Shown here: positions 1 to 6,325 of the stretch, piece after piece
Layout: every line of letters starts with the position of its first letter
How positions within the stretch are numbered: the stretch's first letter is position 1
DNA from: Flavobacteriaceae bacterium
GTDB lineage: Bacteria; Bacteroidota; Bacteroidia; Flavobacteriales; Flavobacteriaceae
Assembly: GCA_014763515.1 (NCBI GenBank)
Contig: JACXVH010000080.1
Span: 1 to 6,564 of the forward strand
Reading direction: 5' to 3'
Length of the DNA: 6,564 nucleotides
The notes under the pieces: generated by a model
Database searches by the model: none
What the model saw: only the letters and a program-made list of their open reading frames with translations
What the model was told of the DNA's origin: nothing
Position numbers and translations under genes: made by a program

Positions 1-81
1 TACAACATTAACTTCTATTCAATTTTTGAATAAATTTGTATTTAATAGAAATATAAACAATTTAAAAATAAATCTCGTTTA

Positions 82-99
82 ATAATGCACAACGGGTTA
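82..99 (+). repeat. Solo copy of the element end (18 bp)
   Basis: The 18-bp sequence ATAATGCACAACGGGTTA is identical to the right end of the inverted-repeat element further downstream (2195-2212), and its reverse complement is the left end of that element (2098-2115). Only the outer part of the terminal repeat is present here; the poly-A/T tract and the inner GTTGCTCA arm are missing. An imperfect AT-rich 9-bp inverted repeat (65-73 with 102-110) brackets it but may be chance. It lies in the tkt leader region, upstream of the predicted promoter. I interpret it as a relic or rearrangement scar of a second copy. Confidence 0.8.
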
Positions 100-157
100 A
101 TATTTATTTTGTGTATAAATATCATAAAAACTTAATAAGTTCCTGATAAAAGGTTTG

Positions 158-185
158 TTGGAAGAAAAATTAAAAATTATTTTTG
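158..185 (+). promoter_or_regulatory. Predicted tkt operon promoter (Bacteroidota type)
   Basis: A perfect -7 box TATTTTTG (178-185) matches the Bacteroidota consensus TAnnTTTG. A TTG at 158-160 gives a 17-nt spacer, and a second TTG at 155-157 would give 20 nt. The box ends 21 nt before the ATG of the transketolase N-terminal subunit, which implies a short leader. No Shine-Dalgarno sequence is visible, as expected for this phylum. The prediction rests on the motif only. Confidence 0.6.
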
Positions 186-206
186 CAAAAATTTTAATCC
201 AAATAG

Positions 207-1055
207 ATGAAACCCAACACACAACAATTACAAGATTTAACCATTCAAGTAAGACGTGATATTTTACGAATGGTTCATGCCGTAAACTCAGGACATCCTG
301 GAGGATCGCTTGGCTGTACCGAATTTTTAGTCGTATTATATCAGTACATGATGGAACGCAAAAAAGGTTTTGATATGGACGGAATTAATGAAGATTTATT
401 CTTTTTATCAAACGGACATATTTCGCCAGTTTTCTATAGCGTTTTAGCTAGAAGTGGTTATTTCTCAGTTTCTGAACTAGCTACTTTCAGAAAAATAAAC
501 TCTCGTTTACAAGGTCACCCTACAACTCACGAAGGTTTACCAGGAATTAGAATGGCTTCAGGTTCCTTAGGACAAGGAATGAGTGTGGCTATTGGTGCTG
601 CTCTAACTAAAAAATTAAATGGCGACAATCATTTAGTTTATAGTTTACATGGAGATGGTGAATTGCAAGAAGGACAAATTTGGGAAGCAGTTATGTATGC
701 ATCTGCTAAAAAAGTAGACAATTATATCGCAACTGTTGATTACAATGGTCAGCAAATTGATGGATCTACAGAAGAAGTTCTTTCTTTAGGAAATCTTAAA
801 GCTAAATTCGAAGCTTTTGGTTGGGACGTTTTAGAAGTTAAAGAAGGAAATAATATTGAAGCTATTATTGCCGGAATGACAGAAGCAAAATCGAAAACTG
901 GAAAGGGAAAACCAGTTTGCGTTTTACTCTATACAGAAATGGGTAATGGTGTTGATTTCATGATGCACACACACGCTTGGCACGGTAAAGCTCCAAGTGA
1001 TGAGCAATTAGCTAACGCATTATCTCAAAACCCTGAAACTTTAGGTGATTATTAA
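207..1055 (+). CDS. Transketolase, N-terminal (ThDP-pyrophosphate-binding) subunit
   Basis: This is the N-terminal half of a split transketolase. With the next gene it transfers two-carbon ketol units between sugar phosphates in the non-oxidative pentose phosphate pathway, in the cytoplasm, using thiamine diphosphate (ThDP) and a divalent cation. The 282 residues cover only the pyrophosphate-binding domain, the normal size for this subunit. Visible motifs are SGHPGGSLG (28-36, with the substrate-contacting His30), SNGHISP (68-74), GSLGQGMSVAIGAAL (119-133), and the ThDP/metal motif GDGELQEGQ (149-157) followed by Asn180 in YNGQQ. The ATG at 207 lies 21 nt after a good -7 box, and the protein begins in register with the family. 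The C-terminal partner follows after 78 nt on the same strand. The gene is intact. Confidence 0.96.
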   Translation: MKPNTQQLQDLTIQVRRDILRMVHAVNSGHPGGSLGCTEFLVVLYQYMMERKKGFDMDGINEDLFFLSNGHISPVFYSVLARSGYFSVSELATFRKINSRLQGHPTTHEGLPGIRMASGSLGQGMSVAIGAALTKKLNGDNHLVYSLHGDGELQEGQIWEAVMYASAKKVDNYIATVDYNGQQIDGSTEEVLSLGNLKAKFEAFGWDVLEVKEGNNIEAIIAGMTEAKSKTGKGKPVCVLLYTEMGNGVDFMMHTHAWHGKAPSDEQLANALSQNPETLGDY

Positions 1056-1133
1056 TCTAAAGTAAAGGGAAAAGTAAAAAAGTAAAAGACTGTTATCGAT
1101 CTTTTAATTTTTAAATCTTTCAATCTAAAAGAA

Positions 1134-2090
1134 ATGAAAAAATATACAAATACAGGAAATAAAGATACTCGTTCAGGATTTGGTGCTGGTTTAACAGAAC
1201 TAGGACAAAAGAACGAAAATGTAGTAGCACTTTGTGCTGATTTAATTGGTTCACTTAAAATGGATGATTTCAAGAAGAATCACCCAGAACGCTTCTTTCA
1301 AATAGGTATAGCAGAAGCTAATATGATTGGTATTGCAGCTGGTATGACCATTGGTGGAAAAATTCCATTTACAGGAACTTTTGCAAACTTTTCTACAGGT
1401 AGAGTTTACGACCAAATTCGTCAGTCTGTTGCTTATTCAGATAAAAATGTAAAAATTTGTGCATCTCACGCAGGACTAACTTTAGGTGAAGATGGTGCAA
1501 CTCACCAAATTTTAGAAGATATTGGTTTAATGAAGATGTTACCTGGAATGGTAGTTATTAATCCATGCGATTACAATCAAACTAAAGCCGCAACAATAGC
1601 TATTGCTGACCACCACGGACCAGTTTATTTACGTTTTGGGCGTCCAAGTGTTCCAAACTTCACACCAGAGAATGGAGAATTTGTAATTGGAAAAGCGGTT
1701 ATGTTAAACGAAGGAACGGATGTTACTATTATAGCAACAGGCCACTTAGTTTGGGAAGCATTAGTTGCAGCTGAGAAATTAGAAGAAAAAGGTATTTCTG
1801 CAGAAGTAATTAACATTCACACTATTAAACCATTAGATGAAGAAGCAATTTTAAAATCAGTTGCTAAAACAGGTTGTGTTGTTACTGCAGAAGAACACAA
1901 TGTGATTGGAGGTTTAGGAGAAAGTGTTTCTAGAACTTTAATTACTAACAATCCTGTACCTCAAGAATTTGTGGGTGTAAATGATAGTTTTGGTGAAAGT
2001 GGAACCCCAGCGCAATTGATGGAAAAATACGGTTTAAATGCTGAGGCAATTTTTAAAGCAGCTGAGAAAGCAATTGCTAGAAAAAAATAA
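1134..2090 (+). CDS. Transketolase, C-terminal (pyrimidine-binding) subunit
   Basis: This is the second half of the split transketolase. It contributes the pyrimidine-binding domain and the C-terminal transketolase domain; the active site forms at the interface with the N-terminal subunit. The 318 residues are typical. GIAEANMIGIAAGM (58-71) carries the catalytic Glu61 that activates the ThDP aminopyrimidine. FTGTFANFSTGRVYDQIRQS (79-98) and SHAGLTLGEDGATHQ (111-125) are family motifs, and YLRFGRPSVP leads into the C-terminal domain. The start ATG (MKKYTNTG) fits the usual beginning of the pyrimidine domain. It is the second gene of the tkt operon; the 78-nt gap upstream has no convincing promoter of its own. 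The stop codon lies 7 nt before the inverted-repeat element at 2098, which may supply its terminator. Confidence 0.96.
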   Translation: MKKYTNTGNKDTRSGFGAGLTELGQKNENVVALCADLIGSLKMDDFKKNHPERFFQIGIAEANMIGIAAGMTIGGKIPFTGTFANFSTGRVYDQIRQSVAYSDKNVKICASHAGLTLGEDGATHQILEDIGLMKMLPGMVVINPCDYNQTKAATIAIADHHGPVYLRFGRPSVPNFTPENGEFVIGKAVMLNEGTDVTIIATGHLVWEALVAAEKLEEKGISAEVINIHTIKPLDEEAILKSVAKTGCVVTAEEHNVIGGLGESVSRTLITNNPVPQEFVGVNDSFGESGTPAQLMEKYGLNAEAIFKAAEKAIARKK

Positions 2091-2097
2091 TTAAATT

Positions 2098-2212
2098 TAA
2101 CCCGTTGTGCATTATAAAAAAAGTTGCTCATTATTGTAATTGTTTGAAAGTCAATACAATTTAATCATTTTTAATGATTTGAGCAACTTTTTTTATAATG
2201 CACAACGGGTTA
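2098..2212. mobile_element. 115-bp MITE-like element with perfect 33-bp terminal inverted repeats
   Basis: The arms 2098-2130 and 2180-2212 are perfect reverse complements over 33 bp, beginning TAACCCGTTGTGCATTAT. The 49-bp centre contains two further hairpins: 2133-2142 with 2152-2160 (one bulged base), and 2163-2169 with 2173-2179 (AATCATT/AATGATT, 3-nt loop). A single strand could therefore fold into a three-way, cloverleaf-like structure. There is no transposase or other ORF of its own. Each end starts with TA, compatible with a TA target duplication as in IS630/Tc1-mariner-type MITEs, but TA is too short to prove it. One end is repeated at 82-99. The right edge lies inside a truncated gene. 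A REP-like palindrome is the alternative reading; the family is not identified. Confidence 0.75.
2123..2194 (+). terminator. Bidirectional terminator-like core of the element
   Basis: On the + strand, GTTGCTCA (2123-2130) pairs with TGAGCAAC (2180-2187), followed at once by seven Ts (2188-2194). The arrangement is symmetric: on the - strand the same stem is followed by seven Ts (complement of 2116-2122). The loop is 49 nt but can fold into two internal hairpins. The structure sits between the convergent tkt operon and the truncated FG-GAP gene, where a two-way terminator would be useful. This is inferred from the structure; the long loop makes it less certain than a standard intrinsic terminator. 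Confidence 0.5.
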
Positions 2213-2730
2213 TAACTACTATTTATAGTACTAATATTTTGATCGGAGTATGAAATAGGTGCTGGAGGTGGTGGCGTGTAAGTATCTTCAATTAATTGAA
2301 ATGTAAATCCAGAACTAAACCATCTGTTATCCCAAACAATAAAATAAGTGGTTCCTACTACTACATTAAAAGTATCTGAAGAAGAATAATTTGCTCCACT
2401 ATCATTATCACCTGCAAAACACACCAAATTTGAGCAATCTCTGGTATAAACGTGGAAACGCGTATCGATTAAAGGATTATTTGCAGAAATATTAGAAGTT
2501 ACAGTTACAGTATAATCTTGAGAAGGAATATATTTATACCATTCTCCATGAGGATTACCATTAGTAATAGCTCCATTTGCTGCACAAAATAAAGTTGAAG
2601 GATCGCCATCAACGGTACTTATTACAAACGTTCCTGCTGCTGTAATAGTAGTTGTTGTAGCAGAATTATTTTGAGCATAACCTGAAAGCATTGTTAAAAG
2701 TGAAAAAATAATAAAAGTAGTTTTTTTCAT
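2161..2730 (-). pseudogene. Truncated secreted FG-GAP/VCBS-repeat-like protein, cut by the repeat element
   Basis: The open frame of 189 residues starts with a signal peptide (about residues 1-19, ending SGYAQ). It continues with a beta-rich domain resembling pre-peptidase C-terminal domains (GEWYKYIPSQDYTVTV, then DTRFHVYT, CFAGDNDSGANYSS, TYFIVWDNRW) and a proline linker (PPPPPAP). From my knowledge of flavobacterial proteins, a sequence like TINSSYN is normally followed by ICVVDMNGD and a long FG-GAP/VCBS region, often ending in a type IX secretion signal. Here the homology stops at Tyr173. The last 16 residues (NPLCIIKKVAQIIKND) and the stop are encoded by the 115-bp element. The rest of the gene is absent, because tktB begins 7 nt beyond the element. 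The ATG at 2730 lies 18 nt after the repaired end of the cytochrome pseudogene, implying a former operon. Product role unknown; probably non-functional. Confidence 0.75.
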
Positions 2731-2748
2731 ATTGGTTGTAGTTTAGGT

Positions 2749-3875
2749 TTATTGACAAGGTAAAAGGGAATTAATCCATTGTTCAATTAGAGCAATTCCT
2801 TCGTCGTGAATTAATGTTCTTCCATGTAAAGGCATTCTAAAGCTTTCATCAGTTGTGTTTAATCTGTAATACATCATAGATCCTACCAGCGTTTCCTGGT
2901 GTTACTATTTTTGCTAAGGCAGGAGGAAAATCTTGCATGTCTTGAGTGTCCACGCAAACTCCCATATTAGCTCTATTGTTATAAGTATCTACAAAAGAAT
3001 AACGCATAGGTCTATAGTTGCAATGTCCTCCATCAGTATGACAATGTGCGCAGTTTATATCAACATATCAACGGACTCTAGTTTCTATGGGTTTTGTTGT
3101 ATCATTATAATCTACAACGGTATTTTCTGCAGTAGGTAAACTGAAATTATTTTCTAAATAACCAGCCTCAATCCATTTAAGTAATTGGTTTTTAGAACCG
3201 TCAGTATAGATGTAGTTTGAATTTAAATTTTGAGGTTTTATTCCAATTGGAATATTTGTAGTAACCAATACATTATTAACGTAAGCTTCCGTTTTATGGC
3301 AAGTTATACATTGAACTTCACTAGGAATTCTATAATCAACTGTTTTAGAAACATTATTTTCATCAATCCAATTAATAGTTTTATAACTTCCATTTAAATC
3401 AAAATTAGCTTCGGTTTGTTCGTCATTCCACACATAATTTGCGAATATCCATCCTTCATTTTTTCGAATCATTAAACGGGTTTCTATAATTTTCGTAGTA
3501 TTCGATGGCTGTACATTGTCGTAATAGAAGTTTTTAATAATAGTAGCACTACAAGGTAACTCTAAAACTTCACCATCACTATTATAAGTTGCTTTACTTC
3601 CAGCAGGCATCCAAACAAAGCGTTTTTTATGTGCATAATCATTAAATAAAACACTAATTGGTTCATAAGGGAAGAACTCCAAGTGCTGGACTTAAATTTT
3701 TAAGTTCACCTTCAAAAAATTTGTAATCTGAAAGTTTTGCGTATGGAACTTGTGTTAAGTCAACCGTTACAGGTGAAACTGGAGTGTATTCGTCATTAGA
3801 ATTATCATCTGAACAAGAAAAGATTATTGTAAAGATAATTCCAAAAAGAATAGGTAAAATGTAATTTTTTTTCAT
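2749..3875 (-). pseudogene. SO2930-family diheme c-type cytochrome lipoprotein, broken by two frameshifts and a nonsense codon
   Basis: Reading through three lesions restores a 374-residue protein. The lesions are: (1) an extra base in the CCC run (GGG at 3669-3671 on +), so GVLP is followed by L-stop instead of YEPISVLFNDY; (2) an in-frame TGA at 3068-3070, residue 269, probably once Ser (TCA); (3) an extra base near 2880-2883, between GNAGR and SMMYYRLN. The 1127-nt span equals 375 codons plus two extra bases, matching two insertions exactly. A lipoprotein signal (lipobox ending IIFSC, Cys21) indicates export and membrane anchoring. Two haem-binding motifs are visible, CITCH (189-193) and CAHCH (275-279), the second beyond the stop. 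FEGELKN, KKRFVWMPAG, RLMIRKNEGW and RIPSE are family-like blocks. The intact form would be a periplasmic or surface electron-transfer protein of unknown substrate. Sequencing error is the main alternative. Confidence 0.9.
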
Positions 3876-3902
3876 ATTTGTTAGTTGATTACTAACAAAT
3901 AT
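3874..3902. repeat. Perfect 12-bp palindrome over the start of the cytochrome pseudogene
   Basis: ATATTTGTTAGT (3874-3885) and ACTAACAAATAT (3891-3902) are perfect inverted repeats separated by TGATT. The palindrome overlaps the first two bases of the cytochrome start codon (- strand, 3875) and most of a candidate -7 box. It could be a dyad operator for a repressor or an RNA hairpin in the leader. It is a poor terminator for the upstream thioesterase gene because the - strand has no T-run after it. Confidence 0.55.
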
Positions 3903-3903
3903 A
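3896..3903 (-). promoter_or_regulatory. Candidate -7 box for the cytochrome pseudogene
   Basis: On the - strand, TATATTTG matches TAnnTTTG and ends 20 nt before the ATG at 3875. I found no TTG at a proper distance upstream, so the promoter is weak or incomplete. The box lies within the right arm of the 12-bp palindrome except for its outermost base, so a protein bound there could block transcription. Confidence 0.35.
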
Positions 3904-3917
3904 ACTTTTTTTTAACT

Positions 3918-4472
3918 TTATATAGTTTTGCTGAAATTTTTCACAATTACATTGAAATTTTTTAAATTTTCTAAAGAATCATCTGAAGTATGATCAAATT
4001 TCTCTTCTAATGTTTTAAGCTTTTTCTTTTGATTGATTCTTATAACCGCGTCATAAAAACGGCGAACTTCTTCTAAGTTTTTGATTTCTAGTGCGGGAAC
4101 TTTTGTATTGTTGCCTGCATCATCTTTTGCAACCATTGTAAAATAACTCGAATTGCAATGTTTTTTTATACCTGTTTGTATGTTTTCTGAATCGACTCGT
4201 ATACCAACAACCATAGAACTGTTACCTACATAATTAACTGATGCTTTTAGAGTAACCAATTCGCCCACTTCTACAGGATTTAAAAAATCTACAGTATCTA
4301 CAGAAGCTGTAACACAATAACGCCCAGAATATTTCGAGGCACTTGCAAATGCAATTTGATCCATTAGTTTTAAAAGATAACCTCCGTGTATTTTACCACT
4401 AAAATTACTGTGTGAAGGTAACATTAATTCAGATAAAACAACTTTAGATGCTGCAACAGTATTACTTTTCAT
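3918..4472 (-). CDS. Acyl-CoA thioesterase, hotdog-fold family
   Basis: Predicted to hydrolyse acyl-CoA thioesters to free acid and CoA in the cytoplasm; chain-length preference cannot be read from the sequence. With the start at 4472 the protein has 184 residues. The hotdog active-site segment is clear: Asn23 in SNFSGKIHGGYLLKLMDQIAF (HGG 29-31) and Asp38, the likely catalytic Asn/Asp pair of YciA/ACOT-type enzymes. CVTASVDTVDFLNPVEVGE (53-71) and HCNSSYFTMVAKD (105-117) are typical strands. The charged C-terminal tail (about 130-184) lies beyond the core fold. An ATG at 4484 would add MLNN and overlap the upstream gene by 11 nt; I prefer 4472, which starts one base after that gene's stop. 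It is the last gene of the rmuC operon. There is one hotdog domain, so it acts as an oligomer. Confidence 0.9.
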   Translation of the reverse strand: MKSNTVAASKVVLSELMLPSHSNFSGKIHGGYLLKLMDQIAFASASKYSGRYCVTASVDTVDFLNPVEVGELVTLKASVNYVGNSSMVVGIRVDSENIQTGIKKHCNSSYFTMVAKDDAGNNTKVPALEIKNLEEVRRFYDAVIRINQKKKLKTLEEKFDHTSDDSLENLKNFNVIVKNFSKTI

Positions 4473-4473
4473 A

Positions 4474-4851
4474 TTATTTAGCATTAAAATGAGGAGAAGT
4501 TTCTTTATCTACTTTAGTGATGTAATAACGAGTATCTCCCCACCAAAAAAATGTTCTATATCGTTCAATATATTCAACTTTTACATACATGCCTTGGTAA
4601 TCTTTTAGTTGATTAATGATTTCTTCATTTTTTCCTTCTACCGAAAAACTAAAAATTTGAGCACCCGAAATTCCTTGACTAAGTTCTCCTTCCCAAGTTT
4701 TTACTAAATAACCTTTATTGCTAATTTTAATCAACTCTCCTGATCGAACTCCTTCACTGTAAGGAATATAATATACAAAACTTATGTATGCTATTGTTCC
4801 TAAAGCAAAAAATAAAACGAAATAGATAAATATTTTTTTAATTACATTCAT
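4474..4851 (-). CDS. Small single-pass membrane protein, function unknown
   Basis: This 125-residue protein has one N-terminal hydrophobic segment (about residues 5-28) followed by a soluble, beta-rich domain. Distinctive features are the sequence YSEGVRSGELIKISNKGYLVKTWEGEL and a conserved-looking C-terminal stretch, YIERYRTFFWWGDTRYYITKVD. I recall similar short flavobacterial proteins being labelled 6-phosphogluconate dehydrogenase in databases. Nothing here supports that: it is far too short and has no Rossmann NADP-binding motif. Its ATG overlaps the rmuC stop in ATGA, and its stop lies one base before the preferred thioesterase start, so it is very likely co-translated with both. The lack of a lipobox Cys suggests a membrane-anchored protein with its domain probably outside the cytoplasm. 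It is intact. Confidence 0.8.
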   Translation of the reverse strand: MNVIKKIFIYFVLFFALGTIAYISFVYYIPYSEGVRSGELIKISNKGYLVKTWEGELSQGISGAQIFSFSVEGKNEEIINQLKDYQGMYVKVEYIERYRTFFWWGDTRYYITKVDKETSPHFNAK

Positions 4852-6227
4852 AAGTTTTCTTCTAAGATGTTATCGTCATTTTCTATAGCTCTTTTTAAAA
4901 CAGCCTCTGGTAAAGATTTTTTAGCTTTTGCTCCCATTTTTTTCAAACGTTCAACACTTGTAACTAAGTTACCTTTTCCTTCTACTAATTTATTCATGGC
5001 ACTTCCATATTCGCTTTTTGCTTCGTCCATTTTTTTGCCAATTCTAATTAAATCCTGAACGAAACCTTCAAATTTATCATACAAAGCTCCGGCTTGGCGT
5101 GCAATTTCAATAGCATTTTCTTGTTGCTTTTGGTTCGTCCACATACTGTCAATAGTACGAAGTGTAGCCAAAAGGGTTGATGGTGTTACAATCACAATAT
5201 TCTTTTCAAAAGCCTTGTTGTACAAAGTGCTGTCTTCTTGTAAAGCAAGAGCAAATGCAGGTTCAATTGGTATAAACAATAAAACAAAATCTGGACTTTC
5301 CATGTGGTAAATATCCTGATAGTTTTTGTCGCCCAATTGTTCTACGTGACGTTTAATCGAGTTAACGTGTTCTTTTAAAAAATTTACTTTTAAAGTATCG
5401 TCGTCTTCATTTACATAACGCTCATAAGCGGTTAATGAAACTTTTGAATCGACCACCATTTTCTTGCCATCCGGAAGATTTACGATAACATCGGGTTGAA
5501 TACGATTGCCTTCATCGGTGGTAAAACTTTGTTGGACTTCATATTCGCGACCTTTTTCTAAGCCTGATTTTTCTAAAACGCGTTCTAAAACCAATTCGCC
5601 CCAATTTCCTTGCATTTTGCTGTCGCCTTTTAATGCTTTGGTTAGGTTAATGGTTTCTTTGCTCATTTGCTCGTTCATTTCCTTTAAACCTAGAATTTGT
5701 TGGCGAAGCGCAGCATGATAATCGATACTTTCTTTATGAGTGTCTTCTACTTTTTTCTCAAACAATTGAATTTTTTCCTGAAGCGGGTTCAGGATCGTTT
5801 TCATGTTTTCTTTGTTTTGTTCGGTGAATTTATTGGTTTTTTCTTCCAATATTTTATTCGCCAACAGTTCAAATTCTTTAGTGAATTTTTCCTGAATTTC
5901 GGTTAATTCTTGTTTTTGTTCTTTATTTCGTTCCAATAAATTGTCGAAATCATTTTCTTTTTTAGCCAAATGAATTGCTAATTCTTCTTTTTCTTTTTGA
6001 AGGTTTTCTTTTTCAGAAGTAACTTGAGTTATATTTTTTTCAAACTGACTTTTTTCTTGTTGAAACTGTTGTTTCAGTTGGTCTATTTGACTTAATAAAC
6101 CATTAATGCGTTCTTCTAAACCTGAAGTTGCGGATAATGCTTGGGTTTTGGTAAGTAATTTACCAATGTAAAAACCGATAGCTAATGCTAAAATAAATAC
6201 GGCGATTACTAAAATTGTTTGCGACAT
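4848..6227 (-). CDS. rmuC: DNA recombination protein RmuC
   Basis: RmuC-family proteins are associated with limiting DNA rearrangement at inverted repeats; the core domain resembles restriction-type nucleases. With ATG at 6227 the protein has 459 residues: an N-terminal membrane segment (about 3-22), a long Lys/Glu/Gln-rich coiled coil (about 35-195), then the RmuC domain (about 200-400). Its hallmarks are GNWGELVLERVLEKSGL (207-223), QPDVIVNLPDG (244-254), VVDSKVSLTAYERY (258-271), FVLLFIPIEPAFALAL (314-329) and IVTPSTLLATLRTI (346-359). An upstream in-frame TTG (6245) would give 465 residues, but it lies inside the predicted -7 box, so it cannot sit in that promoter's transcript. It is the first gene of a three-gene operon, overlapping the next gene by 4 nt (ATGA), and is divergent from the pseudouridine synthase gene. 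Confidence 0.95.
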   Translation of the reverse strand: MSQTILVIAVFILALAIGFYIGKLLTKTQALSATSGLEERINGLLSQIDQLKQQFQQEKSQFEKNITQVTSEKENLQKEKEELAIHLAKKENDFDNLLERNKEQKQELTEIQEKFTKEFELLANKILEEKTNKFTEQNKENMKTILNPLQEKIQLFEKKVEDTHKESIDYHAALRQQILGLKEMNEQMSKETINLTKALKGDSKMQGNWGELVLERVLEKSGLEKGREYEVQQSFTTDEGNRIQPDVIVNLPDGKKMVVDSKVSLTAYERYVNEDDDTLKVNFLKEHVNSIKRHVEQLGDKNYQDIYHMESPDFVLLFIPIEPAFALALQEDSTLYNKAFEKNIVIVTPSTLLATLRTIDSMWTNQKQQENAIEIARQAGALYDKFEGFVQDLIRIGKKMDEAKSEYGSAMNKLVEGKGNLVTSVERLKKMGAKAKKSLPEAVLKRAIENDDNILEENL

Positions 6228-6242
6228 ACAAAAGTTAAATTT

Positions 6243-6270
6243 CAAATGTAAATTTAAGCAAATTAATCAA
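6243..6270 (-). promoter_or_regulatory. Predicted rmuC operon promoter
   Basis: On the - strand, a TTG (complement of 6268-6270) and a -7 box TACATTTG (complement of 6243-6250) are 17 nt apart, the same spacing as in the tkt promoter. The box ends 15 nt before the ATG at 6227. Its position decides the rmuC start, because the alternative TTG codon is part of the box. The prediction rests on the motif only. Confidence 0.6.
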
Positions 6271-6304
6271 TTTAAAAATTCTCCCTTACATAAAATGAAA
6301 AATG

Positions 6305-6312
6305 TATTTTTG
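6305..6312 (+). promoter_or_regulatory. Candidate -7 box for the pseudouridine synthase gene
   Basis: TATTTTTG matches TAnnTTTG exactly and ends 13 nt before the ATG at 6326, similar to the other genes here. No clear TTG stands at the right distance upstream. It is back-to-back with the rmuC promoter in the 98-bp divergent intergenic region. Confidence 0.5.
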
Positions 6313-6325
6313 AGAAAACTTCGGC

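Noticed and set aside
31..38. Possible -7 box TAAATTTG in the upstream intergenic region
   Set aside because: No TTG at a suitable distance and no start codon shortly downstream; such boxes arise by chance in AT-rich DNA.
1060..1086. Three AAGTAAA direct repeats between the two tkt genes
   Set aside because: Short, A-rich and irregularly spaced (12 and 8 nt apart); probably low-complexity sequence.
207..2090. Transketolase in two pieces as a broken gene
   Set aside because: Split transketolase subunits are normal in many bacteria and archaea. Both halves are full length for their families, have their own starts and keep all catalytic residues.
2095..2215. Integron attC site (the left end ATTTAAC fits the RYYYAAC core, and the element is palindromic)
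   Set aside because: The right side reads GTTATAA, which does not fit GTTRRRY. The arms pair perfectly over 33 bp without the extrahelical bases typical of attC, and no integrase or cassette array is visible.
2933..3139. Open frame on the + strand opposite the cytochrome pseudogene
   Set aside because: It lies antisense to sequence that clearly encodes the repaired cytochrome, including CAHCH, and resembles no protein I know.
3874..3913. Intrinsic terminator on the + strand (12-bp stem followed by eight Ts at 3906-3913)
   Set aside because: There is no + strand gene upstream for it to end, the stem is AT-rich, and the T-run starts only after a 3-nt gap. On the - strand, where the genes lie, no T-run follows.
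5506..5906. Two overlapping + strand open frames opposite rmuC
   Set aside because: They are antisense shadows of the conserved RmuC domain and coiled coil; their Phe/Leu-rich composition is what antisense Lys/Glu codons give.
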